A stretch of DNA of 64,000 nucleotides from Agrobacterium sp. AGB01 (GCF_014851585.1 NZ_JACVAB010000002.1:1-64000), one strand, 5' to 3'; numbered from the stretch's first letter, positions 52,248 to 62,548 are shown. The notes: generated by a model from the sequence alone, not told the origin. Numbers and translations: made by a program.

Positions 52248-53042
52248 ATGATACCGTCATTGCAAAGACTGTTCGGGAACAAGGCTGCACCACAGGCTGC
52301 GACCGAGCCCAGAAGGCAGAGAATCGATCTTGGTCCGCAAATCCCGCATTATCCTATCTACGCCATCGGGGATGTTCACGGTCGTATAGATCTGCTGCAG
52401 CATGCCGAAAGCCTTGTGGCAGGGGATCTGATTGCAAATGGACAGGCAGGTCTCGTCATTCTTTTGGGTGACTACATCGATCGTGGCAAAAACTCAGCTG
52501 ATGTCATGAACTATCTCTGTGCACCATCTTCTTACGGCCTGCAGCGCTATATCGTCTGCGGCAATCATGATGATGCGTTTCTGCAATTTCTGGATGACCC
52601 GGCACGCCATATGAACTGGCTGGACTTTGGCGGCCGCCAGACATTGCTGTCCTACGGCATCGATGCCGATTACATGCTGACGCGTGGCAAAAAGGGTATT
52701 GATGATCTGAAGCGGGCGCTGGCTGACACCATTCCTGTACAGCACGTGGAGCTGTTGAAAGATATGGTGGGTTATGTCCGGATCGGATCATACGTGTTTG
52801 TGCATGCCGGCTTGCGGCCGGGCGTGGCGCTGGAGGAGCAGGATGACCGCGACCTGTTGTGGATCCGCGAACCGTTTCTGTCACGCGGGCCGGAACTGCC
52901 GTTTCTGGTGGTGCACGGTCATACGGTTTATGAGCGGCCGGAAACCGGCCCTAACCGCATCGGAATTGACACCGGTGCTGTCAACAGCAACCGTTTGACT
53001 GTTCTCAAACTTGAGGATGGCAAAGGCTTCATTCTGTCCTGA
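52248..53042 (+). CDS. Calcineurin-like serine/threonine phosphatase
   Basis: A 264-residue metallophosphatase of the PrpA/PP1-like bacterial group. The metal-binding motifs are all present: GDVHGR (41-46), GDYIDRG (74-80), GNHDD (105-109), then VHAGLRPG and VHGHTVYERP. It hydrolyses phosphoproteins or other phosphoesters with a di-metal centre. It follows the SNase-like gene in the same direction and may be co-transcribed. Confidence 0.9.
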   Translation: MIPSLQRLFGNKAAPQAATEPRRQRIDLGPQIPHYPIYAIGDVHGRIDLLQHAESLVAGDLIANGQAGLVILLGDYIDRGKNSADVMNYLCAPSSYGLQRYIVCGNHDDAFLQFLDDPARHMNWLDFGGRQTLLSYGIDADYMLTRGKKGIDDLKRALADTIPVQHVELLKDMVGYVRIGSYVFVHAGLRPGVALEEQDDRDLLWIREPFLSRGPELPFLVVHGHTVYERPETGPNRIGIDTGAVNSNRLTVLKLEDGKGFILS

Positions 53043-53064
53043 AGCCAGTTTTTAAAATTGCTGT

Positions 53065-53820
53065 CTATTTTGTCAGGTGAACGGCAATACGGTCTTTACC
53101 GGCTTCAATGACATGGCGCATCGCAACCGTTGCCTTTTCTGGATCACGCAGGGCAATGGCGTGGGCGATACGCAAATGGTTGGTTGCGATTTCCTCGATG
53201 GTTTCTGGCGAAGCGGCTGGTGACGACAGCTTGAAGGAGATTGCCAGCGCTGCTTCGATCAGACCGCTTGCCGAACGCATGAAGGGATTGCCGGACATGC
53301 GGGCAATTGCGAGATGGAAATCAAGGTCCACCTTGGCGATGGTTTCCGGTGTGTGACTAAGGTCATCAAACCGGGCAGCAATTGCATAAAGCGCTGCAAT
53401 ATCGTCGCTTGATGCCTGAGTGGCGGCAGCCGCTGCGGCTGCCGGTTCCAGCGTCATGCGGATTGTTGCCAGATGTTCTACAAACTCCTGATCTAGTCCA
53501 GCGTCGCAGCGCCAGCCAAGAACATCAGCGTCAAAAAAGTTCCAGCTTTCACTGCCCAGAACGCGGGTGCCAACTTTCGCCTTGGGTTCGACCAGCCGTT
53601 TTGCGGCCAATGTCTTCATTGCTTCCCGGAGAACCGTGCGCGAAACACCAAACCTCAGCGTCAGATCGGCATCTCCCGGCAGGATCGAGCCTTCGGCAAT
53701 GCTGCCCGAGACTATTCCGCTGCCCAGTTCCGCAACAACATGTGCGTGGCTACTGCGTCTTTTACGTCCTGTGATCGTCGTTTCAAGCAGCCCCACGAAA
53801 TCTCCTTGGCATTGGCCCAT
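53065..53820 (-). CDS. GntR-family (FadR/FCD) transcriptional regulator
   Basis: A 251-residue regulator: N-terminal GntR winged helix (about 22-95, GDADLTLRFGVSRTVLREAMKTLAAKRLV) and C-terminal FCD ligand domain with metal-binding His and Asp residues (DLDFHLAIARMSGNPF, NHLRIAHAIA). Such regulators often repress sugar-acid catabolic genes. It is divergent from the xylonate-type dehydratase gene, its likely target, across a 364-base gap. Confidence 0.87.
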   Translation of the reverse strand: MGQCQGDFVGLLETTITGRKRRSSHAHVVAELGSGIVSGSIAEGSILPGDADLTLRFGVSRTVLREAMKTLAAKRLVEPKAKVGTRVLGSESWNFFDADVLGWRCDAGLDQEFVEHLATIRMTLEPAAAAAAATQASSDDIAALYAIAARFDDLSHTPETIAKVDLDFHLAIARMSGNPFMRSASGLIEAALAISFKLSSPAASPETIEEIATNHLRIAHAIALRDPEKATVAMRHVIEAGKDRIAVHLTK

Positions 53821-54184
53821 TTCTACATTTCGTTAAAACTGTACGTCAAATTTCAGTCATTTGCGAGAAATAGCTTGATCGTCTCCTGACACAACAGGGC
53901 GATAAAAATTCAGCATATAGTATGATTATTGTACTCATGTTTGCTTTGCAATAAAAAATATATGTGTCTTTGGAGTAAATTAGCGTATTAAAAATAATGC
54001 AGTTTAGCTCTTTTATACGAGAGTGCCGTGTTTGGTGCCAACGACTCTTGACAAGCGTTCCCCTCGCTAAATAGTAATACAAATAACGGAAGCGTGGACC
54101 GTAGTGGCATAGCTGCGTGCGGATACCTTCCCAGACAGAGCATTGACGCGGCTGTCGTCTTAATTTTGTTTTGAGGCAATCACC
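53821..54184. other. Promoter gap GntR / dehydratase
   Basis: No gene is seen in this AT-rich 364-base gap. A sigma-70-like candidate TTGACA (54048-54053) is followed after 17 bases by ATAGTA (54071-54076), about 110 bases before the dehydratase ATG. No clear GntR operator palindrome was found. Confidence 0.4.
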
Positions 54185-55996
54185 ATGGGAAATTCCGATA
54201 ATCTTCCGTCCACTTCCGGAAAACTGCGTTCTCGCGCCTGGTTCGATAACCCGGCCAACGCGGATATGACGGCGCTTTATCTCGAGCGTTACATGAATTT
54301 CGGCTTGAGCCAGGCGGAATTGCAGTCAGACCGTCCGATTATCGGTATTGCCCAGACCGGTTCTGATCTTTCGCCTTGCAACCGTCACCACCTTGAGCTG
54401 GCCAATCGCCTGCGCGAAGGTATCCGTGAAGCTGGTGGTATCGCCATCGAATTTCCAGTCCACCCAATCCAGGAAACCGGCAAGCGCCCGACCGCTGGTC
54501 TCGACCGTAACCTTGCTTACCTCGGCCTCGTTGAAGTGCTGTACGGTTACCCGCTTGACGGCGTTGTTCTGACCATCGGTTGTGACAAGACCACGCCTGC
54601 CTGTCTTATGGCGGCGGCCACCGTCAACATTCCGGCAATTGCACTATCCGTTGGCCCGATGCTGAACGGCTGGTTCCGCGGTGAGCGTACCGGTTCTGGT
54701 ACCATCGTCTGGAAGGCACGCGAACTTCTCGCCAAGGGCGAAATCGACTATCAGGGCTTCGTGAAGCTGGTTGCTTCCTCTGCACCTTCGACTGGTTACT
54801 GCAACACCATGGGTACGGCCACGACCATGAACTCGCTGGCTGAAGCACTCGGCATGCAGCTGCCAGGTTCTGCCGCTATTCCGGCTCCTTACCGTGACCG
54901 TCAGGAAGTTTCCTATCTCACCGGTCTGCGCATTGTTGAAATGGTCAAGGAAGACCTGAAGCCTTCCGATATCATGACCAAGGATGCTTTCATCAACGCA
55001 ATCCGCGTCAATTCGGCAATCGGTGGTTCCACCAACGCACCGATCCACCTGAACGGTCTTGCACGTCACGTTGGCGTTGAACTGACGGTTGATGACTGGC
55101 AGACCTACGGTGAAGACGTTCCGCTGCTGGTGAACCTGCAGCCAGCCGGTGAATATCTCGGCGAAGATTATTACCATGCCGGTGGCGTTCCAGCCGTGGT
55201 CAACCAGCTCATGACGCAGGGTCTGATCAAGGAAGACGCGATGACGGTCAATGGCAAGACCATTGGCGACAACTGTCGCGGTGCGATCATTGAAGACGAA
55301 AAGGTTATCCGTCCTTACGAGCAACCTTTGAAGGAACGTGCCGGTTTCCGCGTACTGCGTGGCAACCTCTTCTCGTCTGCCATTATGAAGACCAGCGTTA
55401 TCTCGGAAGAGTTCCGCAACCGTTACCTGTCCAACCCGAACGATCCGGAAGCCTTCGAAGGCCGTGCGGTCGTGTTCGATGGTCCGGAAGATTACCACCA
55501 CCGGATCGACGATCCGTCGCTGGCTATCGATGCCAACACCATCCTGTTCATGCGCGGCGCAGGCCCGATCGGTTATCCGGGCGCAGCTGAAGTTGTGAAC
55601 ATGCGTGCACCTGATTACCTGTTGAAGCAGGGCGTCAACTCGCTGCCTTGCATTGGTGACGGCCGTCAGTCCGGTACATCCGGCAGCCCATCGATCCTCA
55701 ATGCTTCGCCGGAAGCCGCTGCTGGCGGCGGCCTTGCGATCCTGAGAACAGGTGACCGCGTTCGCGTTGACGTGGGTCGCGGTAAGGCTGATATTCTCAT
55801 CTCCGGTGAGGAACTGGCTGCACGTTACGAAGCTCTGGAGAAGGACGGCGGTTACGAATACCCGGCCCACCAGACCCCATGGCAGGAAATCCAGCGTGCC
55901 ATTGTTGGTCAGATGGAAAGCGGTGCTGTGCTCGAGCCTGCGGTGAAATATCAGCGCATTGCCCAGACCAAGGGTCTGCCGCGCGACAACCACTAA
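54185..55996 (+). CDS. Sugar-acid dehydratase, D-xylonate dehydratase-like (IlvD/Edd family)
   Basis: A 603-residue Fe-S dehydratase. Cluster cysteines are Cys 65 ([10 protein letters not shown]), Cys 133 ([10 protein letters not shown]) and Cys 206 (GYCNTMGTA). The N-terminus [20 protein letters not shown] and C-terminus [11 protein letters not shown] follow Caulobacter xylonate dehydratase closely. It turns an aldonate such as xylonate, arabinonate or gluconate into its 2-keto-3-deoxy form. Divergent GntR-type control fits a sugar-acid inducer. The rest of a pentose pathway is not in the window. ILV dihydroxy-acid dehydratase proper is less likely. Confidence 0.88.
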   Translation: MGNSDNLPSTSGKLRSRAWFDNPANADMTALYLERYMNFGLSQAELQSDRPIIGIAQTGSDLSPCNRHHLELANRLREGIREAGGIAIEFPVHPIQETGKRPTAGLDRNLAYLGLVEVLYGYPLDGVVLTIGCDKTTPACLMAAATVNIPAIALSVGPMLNGWFRGERTGSGTIVWKARELLAKGEIDYQGFVKLVASSAPSTGYCNTMGTATTMNSLAEALGMQLPGSAAIPAPYRDRQEVSYLTGLRIVEMVKEDLKPSDIMTKDAFINAIRVNSAIGGSTNAPIHLNGLARHVGVELTVDDWQTYGEDVPLLVNLQPAGEYLGEDYYHAGGVPAVVNQLMTQGLIKEDAMTVNGKTIGDNCRGAIIEDEKVIRPYEQPLKERAGFRVLRGNLFSSAIMKTSVISEEFRNRYLSNPNDPEAFEGRAVVFDGPEDYHHRIDDPSLAIDANTILFMRGAGPIGYPGAAEVVNMRAPDYLLKQGVNSLPCIGDGRQSGTSGSPSILNASPEAAAGGGLAILRTGDRVRVDVGRGKADILISGEELAARYEALEKDGGYEYPAHQTPWQEIQRAIVGQMESGAVLEPAVKYQRIAQTKGLPRDNH

Positions 55997-56082
55997 AATA
56001 CAGGCTGTTCTCCGCAACTTTTTGTGGAGAACACTCCCCGCTCTGAATACGTGAGCGACAGTATATTTGCTGCATCATCCTG

Positions 56083-56111
56083 AAAGCCGTCCTTAAGGGG
56101 CGGCTTTTATG
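56083..56111 (+). terminator. Terminator after dehydratase gene
   Basis: AAAGCCGTCC (56083-56092) pairs with GGGGCGGCTTT (56097-56107) around TTAA, one T-G pair included, and a T tract follows. A second hairpin, GTTCTCCGCA with TGTGGAGAAC, lies nearer the stop codon. Confidence 0.68.
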
Positions 56112-56270
56112 CATTTTTGATAAGATTCTTACTTATGCGTCGTAATCATTCTATTTCATTAATTGGTTCTCAATACCCCCGGTTGATGATGGTTTTCCAT
56201 GGGGTGAGGCCTGTGAAAAAAATACAAACCGGACACAGTGCCTTCGTATGACTGGGAATTACTTTGTCAC

Positions 56271-58550
56271 ATGGTTCAGAAAATTATCCGTTCGATTGAA
56301 ACGGGGGTGCCACAACAGGCAGGCGCTCATGTCCGCCCGCCGACACTTTTCACGCGTGTGAACGCGTGGAGGCGCTCGCTTGTCGGTAAGATCACCCTTG
56401 TTTTTCTGGGCGGAGTAATTTTTGCCTATGGCGCCGGAGCTTTTGTCGGCTGGTCGATGTTTGTGACTGCCGCCAGTGAACAATGGCGTAACCAGGCGCG
56501 GATCAATACCCAAATCGCCAGTGCTACCTTGCGCAGCATCTACACCTACATTGCTGTCAGTGTGGATGATGGCGGGCAGGTCGATCGCATTGTTACCGAT
56601 CAGCCGATCGGCGATGACGAATCCGTCCTGGTGACCGGTTTCAGTCCCATCGATGTGCTGGCGCTGGTCAGTGCGCAAACCAAAAAGACCACGTGGCTTT
56701 ACCGTTATGATACCGAGCAGGCTGCATTTGTCAGCGTTGCCGTTGCCTATGATGGTGGTTCCGGTTCAGACGTATTGGCGCCGATCCATGATCCGATTTT
56801 TCAGGATTATGGTGGCAAAGGTGAGTTTGCCACCGGTTTTGCGCAAATCGACGGCGTAAAACATTATATTGGGCTGCTGCCGATCCTGAAAAACCAGGGT
56901 GGCGAGGTTATCGGTGCTGTGGCGACCAGCATCGGCACGGACTCGGAGCTTTATAATGTCCAGCAACGGTTGCTCCGGAACTCCCTGTTGGTGCTGCTAG
57001 GGGTTTTTAGCGTCACAGGCATCATCGTCAGCTTTGTTGCCAAGCGGTTTCTCAAACCTGTTCCGGCGCTTATTCAGGCGACGTTGCGTATCGCCAACGA
57101 AGAAACCGATGTGGCAACACCGTTTCGCAACCGCAAGGACGAAATCGGTGCGATGGCCACAGCCATTGAAAGCCTGCGTGAGGCGGTGGTTGAAAGAGGC
57201 CGGTTGCGACAGGTGCGCGATATGGCGCTGCAAATGGAGCATATGGCCCACCATGACGGACTGACCGGTTTGCCCAACCGTGCCTTGCTGATGAAAACCA
57301 TGAATGCCTGCCTGGAAGAGACCGCTCAGACCGGCAAGATGTTCAATGTCATGTTGCTTGATCTCGACCGCTTCAAGACGGTCAATGACACGCTTGGCCA
57401 TGCGTCAGGCGATGCGCTTCTAGTGTCCACGGCATCGCGTGTTCGTTCCGTACTTGGTCCCGATGACATCGCGGCACGCCTCGGTGGTGATGAGTTTGCG
57501 ATTGTGCAGAGGGTGAACCGCAATCCATTGCGCGAGGGCCAGAAGCTGGCCTCGCGCATTCTGGAATCCATCTCCACCAGTTTCATGCTGGATGACCATG
57601 AAGTGATGGTTGGCACCAGTATTGGCATTGCCTGTGCGCCTGCGCATGGTGTGTCTGCTGGCCAGTTGCTGCAAAATGCCGATCTTGGTTTGTACCGTGC
57701 AAAGGCAATGGGACGCGGCATTTCCGTGTTCTATGAAGAAGGTATGGACATGGCCGTTCAAGACCAGCATGCGCTGGAAATGGACATGAAATTTGCGTTG
57801 CAGAACAATGAATTCGAGCTGCATTACCAGCCGATCATCAATTTGCATGATGGCAGGATTGCCGCTTATGAAGCGCTTGTGCGCTGGCGTCACCGCAAAC
57901 AGGGGATGATCCCGCCCGACAAGTTCATTCCACTGGCGGAAGAAACCGGCTTTATCATTCAGCTCGGCGAATGGATCCTGCAACAAGCCTGCACCGATGC
58001 GATGAGCTGGCCTGATAACATCAGGCTGGCTGTCAACCTTTCTGCCGTCCAGTTGCGACAGAGCAATATCGTCGGAACGGTTGAGCAGACCTTGCAGGAA
58101 ACCGGATTGTCACCTGAGCGCCTTGAGCTTGAGGTGACGGAAACCGTAATGCTGACCGGTGCGACCAGCATTACGGCTTTGGCTAAACTCAAGGAAAGTG
58201 GCGTTCGCATCGTTCTCGATGATTTTGGAACGGGTTACGCCTCGTTTGGGGCGCTGAGAAACGTGCCCTTCACCAAATTGAAGATCGACCGCGAATTCGT
58301 GGCCGGCTTGCCGGATGATGCGACCAGCAACGCCATTATCAGTGCCATCACCACACTAGCGCGGCAGGTGGATATGGAAATAACAGCCGAAGGTGTTGAA
58401 GGGCCGGGACAGGTTGCAGTGCTGAAGGTTGCAGGTTGTACGGAAGCGCAGGGTTATTACTTCGCGCGGCCGATGCCTGCGTCGCAACTGTGCCATGATC
58501 TGTTGACAGAGAATGAAGATTTTTTGAGGAAAGCAACGGCTCACGGTTGA
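56271..58550 (+). CDS. GGDEF-EAL c-di-GMP protein with HAMP
   Basis: A 759-residue inner-membrane signalling protein. It has two membrane helices (about 43-65 and 238-262) around a ~170-residue periplasmic sensor, a HAMP domain, a GGDEF domain (RLGGDEFAI near 404) and an EAL domain (AAYEALVRWRH near 532, VLDDFGTGYASF). Both catalytic signatures are intact, so it may make and break c-di-GMP. Starts at 56271 (ATG) and 56238 (GTG) are both possible. The two tandem binding-protein genes follow in the same direction, raising the idea that one of them delivers a ligand to the sensor. Confidence 0.9.
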   Translation: MVQKIIRSIETGVPQQAGAHVRPPTLFTRVNAWRRSLVGKITLVFLGGVIFAYGAGAFVGWSMFVTAASEQWRNQARINTQIASATLRSIYTYIAVSVDDGGQVDRIVTDQPIGDDESVLVTGFSPIDVLALVSAQTKKTTWLYRYDTEQAAFVSVAVAYDGGSGSDVLAPIHDPIFQDYGGKGEFATGFAQIDGVKHYIGLLPILKNQGGEVIGAVATSIGTDSELYNVQQRLLRNSLLVLLGVFSVTGIIVSFVAKRFLKPVPALIQATLRIANEETDVATPFRNRKDEIGAMATAIESLREAVVERGRLRQVRDMALQMEHMAHHDGLTGLPNRALLMKTMNACLEETAQTGKMFNVMLLDLDRFKTVNDTLGHASGDALLVSTASRVRSVLGPDDIAARLGGDEFAIVQRVNRNPLREGQKLASRILESISTSFMLDDHEVMVGTSIGIACAPAHGVSAGQLLQNADLGLYRAKAMGRGISVFYEEGMDMAVQDQHALEMDMKFALQNNEFELHYQPIINLHDGRIAAYEALVRWRHRKQGMIPPDKFIPLAEETGFIIQLGEWILQQACTDAMSWPDNIRLAVNLSAVQLRQSNIVGTVEQTLQETGLSPERLELEVTETVMLTGATSITALAKLKESGVRIVLDDFGTGYASFGALRNVPFTKLKIDREFVAGLPDDATSNAIISAITTLARQVDMEITAEGVEGPGQVAVLKVAGCTEAQGYYFARPMPASQLCHDLLTENEDFLRKATAHG

Positions 58551-58600
58551 GCGAAACAATACCTTTTCAGATGTTTAGGTAAATCAGCAGGAGACTTGGA

Positions 58601-59497
58601 ATGCGTAAATTTGCGTTGTCTCTTATTATGCTTGGCAGCCTTGTGTCCTGGTCGACGGCCAGCGCGGAAACGGCAAGTGTGACATTACAGGCCATATCCA
58701 AATCGGGAAAAATCCGCATTGGTTACCGTGAGGCAGAACCTCCGTTTTCCTACCGCTTGCCATCCGGTGAGGTGGTCGGTTTTTCGATCGATCTCTGCAA
58801 AAGTTTGACAGACCACATTCGCCAATATCTGAAGCTGGACAAGCTGGATGTCGAATATGTCATGGCGACGCCGGCCACACGGTTCATTCTGGTCAAAACC
58901 GGCAATATCGATATTGAGTGTGCGGCAACGACCAACACGGCAGAACGCCGCAAAACGGTGGATTTTTCCTATTCGAATTTCATGACCGCAACGCAGTTCG
59001 TGTCACGGACCGAAGACGGCATTTCCAGCATGAAGGATTTGACAGGGCGTTCGGTGACCTCGGCATCCGGCACGGTCAATATTGATCAGCTGAACCAGAT
59101 CAACCGTGAGCAAAAGCTCAACATCGCGGTCATTCCAACCAAGAATAACGAAGAGTCCTTCGAACTGGTGGCCTCGGGACGGGCATCAGCTTTTGTGATG
59201 GATGGTATTTTGCTAGCTGCGATGATTGCCCAGTCACCAGACCCGTCGAAATACAGGCTGTCTGAGGAAACACTGAGTGAACCGGAGCCTTATGGCCTGA
59301 TGCTTCGCCATGGAGACACAGCCTTCAAGACGCTGGTTAATGATAGCCTGAGGGAGATTTTCGCGGGAGATGAAATCAAGGCACTTTACAGCAAATGGTT
59401 CACTTCGCCGATACCGCCGAGCAACATGAATATGAACCTGCCGATGTCTGCAGCTTTAAGAAAAGCCTACGCAACGCCAGTGGAGTTTAACGATTAA
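58601..59497 (+). CDS. Amino-acid ABC-type solute-binding protein, copy 1
   Basis: A 298-residue periplasmic protein (signal peptide about 1-22, ASAE cleavage) of SBP family 3, GltI-like. Segments are KIRIGYREAEPPFSYRLPSG, FSIDLCKSLTDHI, IDIECAATTNTAERRKTVDF and SAFVMDGILLAAMIA. It binds glutamate/aspartate-type ligands in the family, but the true ligand is unknown. There is no permease or ATPase nearby. It lies 50 bases after the GGDEF-EAL gene. Confidence 0.87.
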   Translation: MRKFALSLIMLGSLVSWSTASAETASVTLQAISKSGKIRIGYREAEPPFSYRLPSGEVVGFSIDLCKSLTDHIRQYLKLDKLDVEYVMATPATRFILVKTGNIDIECAATTNTAERRKTVDFSYSNFMTATQFVSRTEDGISSMKDLTGRSVTSASGTVNIDQLNQINREQKLNIAVIPTKNNEESFELVASGRASAFVMDGILLAAMIAQSPDPSKYRLSEETLSEPEPYGLMLRHGDTAFKTLVNDSLREIFAGDEIKALYSKWFTSPIPPSNMNMNLPMSAALRKAYATPVEFND

Positions 59498-59551
59498 TCC
59501 CCATGCTGTTGTTTGATGATGAAATGAAGCTCATGCTTTCAGAGGATCACC

Positions 59552-60448
59552 ATGTTGCGACTTAAAGCTCTGCTTTTTACCGGCTTGATGATGGTGTCGT
59601 CCGGTCAGCTTCTTGCGCGTGAACCGGTGCCGACACTGGAGAGAATGACACAGTCAGGCACTATCAAACTTGGATATGCGACTAAAAACATCCCGTTCTC
59701 CTATCTCGATAACAAGGGTGAACCGGTTGGTTATACGATTGATCTATGCAGGCGGGTTGTCGATCTGGTGAAGCAAAACCTTTCCCGGCCTGATATCAAA
59801 ATTGAGTTCGTTGAACGGACTGCCAGTAACCGCGTGGTGCTATTGAATGACGGTTCTATCGATCTGGAATGTGTTTCCAGCACAAATACCGAAGAACGTC
59901 GCAGAAGCGTGTGGTTCTCCTATAGTCACTTCATTACATCGACGCGTTTCGTGACGCTTAAATCCAGCGGAATCAACTCCATCAACGATCTGGCGGGACG
60001 TACTGTCGTCGTTACCAAGGGTTCGACCAATATTGCCCAGCTGAACACCATCAACCGTGAAAAGAGCCTCTATCTGGCATTGGTACAGGGCGTCAGCATC
60101 AATGATGCGTTTGATATGGTCACGCAGGGCAAGGCATCTGCCTTCGTGATGGATGGAATTCTACTGGCGTCTCTGGTGGCGAACGCGCAAAATCCCGAGA
60201 ACTATGCGTTGTCTGCGGATACGTTGTCAGAACCCCAGCCCTATGGGCTAATGTTGCGCAAGGACGACGTTGGCTTTCGTGATGCGGTCAATGACGCTTT
60301 GTTGACGATCTACAAAAGCGGCGAGATCAACGACATCTACAACAAATGGTTCATGACGGACATCGGACCTGATGGCGTCAACCTCAACACGCCGATGACT
60401 GACGATCTGAAGGAAGCGTTCGACAATCCTGTCAAACTCGGCGACTAA
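59552..60448 (+). CDS. Amino-acid ABC-type solute-binding protein, copy 2
   Basis: A second 298-residue SBP family 3 protein of the same length and plan as the preceding gene: TIKLGYATKNIPFSYLDNKG, YTIDLCRRVVDLV, IDLECVSSTNTEERRRSVWF, SAFVMDGILLASLVA, PYGLMLRKDD. The signal peptide ends near LLARE. The copies are about half identical by eye, so the duplication is old. No transporter partner is present. Confidence 0.87.
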   Translation: MLRLKALLFTGLMMVSSGQLLAREPVPTLERMTQSGTIKLGYATKNIPFSYLDNKGEPVGYTIDLCRRVVDLVKQNLSRPDIKIEFVERTASNRVVLLNDGSIDLECVSSTNTEERRRSVWFSYSHFITSTRFVTLKSSGINSINDLAGRTVVVTKGSTNIAQLNTINREKSLYLALVQGVSINDAFDMVTQGKASAFVMDGILLASLVANAQNPENYALSADTLSEPQPYGLMLRKDDVGFRDAVNDALLTIYKSGEINDIYNKWFMTDIGPDGVNLNTPMTDDLKEAFDNPVKLGD

Positions 60449-60460
60449 TACTCAACCTTT

Positions 60461-61009
60461 TCAAAACGTTGGCGGGGTGCAGGCGCTGATCACTTCGCAG
60501 GGAACTACACCCACGCAGCGAAAGCGGTGCGGGCGACGGCTTTCAAAATAATAGGCATCACCCGGCCCGAGAATGCGGCGTTCATCTTCCACGATGACTT
60601 CCAGCCGACCGCTTAAAACAATGCCGCCTTCTTCCCCTTCATGGACAAGTGGCACTTTGCCGGTGTCAGCACCGGGCTGATAACATTCCTTCAGAATTTG
60701 CAGGCTGCGGCCAAACAGATTGTTGCCCACTTGGCGAAAAGAAATCGAGCCCTTGCCGATTTCAGTCAATTCTTCCGCTGCGTAAAAGAACTGCCTTGGT
60801 TTCTCCGGCTGAAACGCGAAGAACTCGGCGAGGCCGATCGGGATACCATCGAGAATACGTTTTAGAGCGCCAACTGACGGGTTGGAGGCGTTCGATTCAA
60901 TCAAAGAAATGGTGGAATTCGTGACGCCTGCACGTCTCGCCAATTCTCTCTGCGAGAGGTTGTGAAGCGTTCTTAAATGTCGCAACCTGTTGCCAATATC
61001 AACTGACAT
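60461..61009 (-). CDS. XRE-cupin regulator, PuuR-like
   Basis: A 182-residue regulator. The N-terminal HTH (about 5-60: LRTLHNLSQRELARRAGVTNSTISLIE) is followed by a cupin domain (about 105-175: GKVPLVHEGEEGGIVLSGRLE, RRPHRFRCVG). The architecture is that of PuuR, a putrescine-pathway repressor, and of other amine-linked regulators. It is divergent from the omega-amino-acid transaminase gene, its probable target, with an operator-like palindrome in the gap. Confidence 0.9.
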   Translation of the reverse strand: MSVDIGNRLRHLRTLHNLSQRELARRAGVTNSTISLIESNASNPSVGALKRILDGIPIGLAEFFAFQPEKPRQFFYAAEELTEIGKGSISFRQVGNNLFGRSLQILKECYQPGADTGKVPLVHEGEEGGIVLSGRLEVIVEDERRILGPGDAYYFESRRPHRFRCVGVVPCEVISACTPPTF

Positions 61010-61029
61010 GCCTTAACCCTGTTGTCGTT

Positions 61030-61045
61030 GTTCGAAATATCGAAA
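61030..61045. promoter_or_regulatory. Possible XRE-cupin operator
   Basis: TTCGA-aata-TCGAA (61031-61044) with outer G and A is a short palindrome 20 bases before the regulator start, in the gap shared with the transaminase gene. It suits a dimeric HTH regulator that controls both directions. Confidence 0.4.
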
Positions 61046-61150
61046 CATTAGCTCTTCGGCATCAGTTTTTTCAATAGGTTGGCTTCTCGAAGAAAAAGGC
61101 TTGTTGAAGAAGGGGAAATATTTCACAAATTGGCAAACATGGAGAGCATC

Positions 61151-62485
61151 ATGAACGCGCATAGCAAACCCAATACACCCGTGCTTGAAAATTTCTGGAT
61201 GCCATTTACTGCCAACCGGCAGTTCAAGGCAGCGCCTCGTCTGTTGGCCAGTGCCTCGGGCATGTATTACACCGACGTTGACGGCAACAAGGTTCTCGAT
61301 GGCACTGCCGGTTTGTGGTGCGTGAATGCCGGTCACGGCCGTGAGCGGATTGCCGAAGCCGTCGAGCGTCAGCTTCGCACCATGGACTTCGCACCAACCT
61401 TCCAGATGGGGCACCCGATTGCCTTTGATTTTGCCGAAAAGCTGGCCGCGATTGCGCCGGGCGGTGAAGCTGCCCAACTGGACCGCGTGTTCTTTACCGG
61501 TTCCGGCTCTGAGTCCGTCGACACCGCGCTGAAGATTGCAATTGCCTATCAGCGTGCCATTGGGCAGGGAACGCGTACCCGCATTATCGGTCGTGAAAAG
61601 GGCTATCACGGCGTTGGTTTTGGCGGCATCTCGGTTGGTGGCCTCGTCAACAACCGTCGTGTTTTCCCGCAGATCCCCGCTGACCATATGCGCCATACGC
61701 TGGATGTAGAGCGCAATGCATTCAGCAAGGGCCTGCCGCAGCATGGTGTCGAACTGGCAGATGATCTGGAGCGGCTTGTCGGCCTGCATGGGGCCGAAAC
61801 CATTGCTGCTGTGATCGTTGAGCCGATGTCCGGTTCTGCTGGCGTGGTGCTGCCAGCAAAGGGTTACCTTGAGAAGCTGCGTGCCACGGCGGACAAATAC
61901 GGCATCCTGTTGATTTTCGATGAGGTGATCACCGGCTTTGGTCGCCTTGGAACACCTTTCGCCACGGATTATTTTGGCGTTGTTCCTGACCTCGTTACGA
62001 CGGCCAAGGGCATTACCAATGGCACGATCCCGATGGGCGCGGTGTTTGCCAAGCGTGCGGTTTACGATGCACTGATGCAGGGACCGGAAAACCAGATCGA
62101 ACTGTTCCACGGTTATACCTATTCCGGGCATCCGGTTGCCTGCGCGGCTGGCATTGCAACGCTTGAAGTCTATGCTGAAGATGGCCTGTTGACCCGCGCA
62201 GCAGAGCTTGCCGAATACTGGCAGGAGGCGCTGCACTCCTTCAATGGACATGCAAATGTCGTTGACGTTCGCAACCTCGGTCTGGTTGGCGCGATCGAAC
62301 TTGCACCACGCGACGGTGCGCCGGGAGCCAGAGCCTATGACGTCTTTGTTGATTGCTTCAGCAAGGGTCTGCTTATCCGCGTGACCGGTGATGTGATTGC
62401 GCTTTCGCCGCCGCTGATTATCGAGAAGGAACAGATCGATACGCTTGTGTCGATTATTGGCGACGCAATTAAAAGAGCAGCCTGA
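61151..62485 (+). CDS. Omega-amino-acid:pyruvate transaminase
   Basis: A 444-residue class III PLP aminotransferase. Typical segments are NFWMPFTANRQFKAAPRLL, GTAGLWCVNAGHGRERIAEA, FFTGSGSESVDTALKIA, IFDEVITGFGRLG with the PLP Asp, and VTTAKGITNGTIPMGAV with the PLP Lys. The opening matches beta-alanine:pyruvate transaminases. The ATG at 61151 follows GGAGAG. It would transfer amino groups from beta-alanine, GABA or taurine-like amines. With a divergent PuuR-like regulator and an arginase-family hydrolase nearby it fits agmatine/putrescine/GABA use. Confidence 0.9.
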   Translation: MNAHSKPNTPVLENFWMPFTANRQFKAAPRLLASASGMYYTDVDGNKVLDGTAGLWCVNAGHGRERIAEAVERQLRTMDFAPTFQMGHPIAFDFAEKLAAIAPGGEAAQLDRVFFTGSGSESVDTALKIAIAYQRAIGQGTRTRIIGREKGYHGVGFGGISVGGLVNNRRVFPQIPADHMRHTLDVERNAFSKGLPQHGVELADDLERLVGLHGAETIAAVIVEPMSGSAGVVLPAKGYLEKLRATADKYGILLIFDEVITGFGRLGTPFATDYFGVVPDLVTTAKGITNGTIPMGAVFAKRAVYDALMQGPENQIELFHGYTYSGHPVACAAGIATLEVYAEDGLLTRAAELAEYWQEALHSFNGHANVVDVRNLGLVGAIELAPRDGAPGARAYDVFVDCFSKGLLIRVTGDVIALSPPLIIEKEQIDTLVSIIGDAIKRAA

Positions 62486-62494
62486 TCAATCCTG

Positions 62495-62527
62495 AAAAAA
62501 AGGCGCCAGTCACTGGCGCCTTTTTTT
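62495..62527. terminator. Strong bidirectional terminator
   Basis: GGCGCCAGT-c-ACTGGCGCC (62502-62520) flanked by an A tract and a T tract of seven. It ends the transaminase gene and the convergent LysR gene. Confidence 0.9.
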
Positions 62528-62548
62528 GTAGGCTGTTTCAAAACACCA

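Noticed and set aside
54644-56017. Open frame of 457 codons antisense to the dehydratase
   Set aside because: The plus-strand dehydratase is conserved with its Fe-S cysteines; the antisense frame matches nothing.
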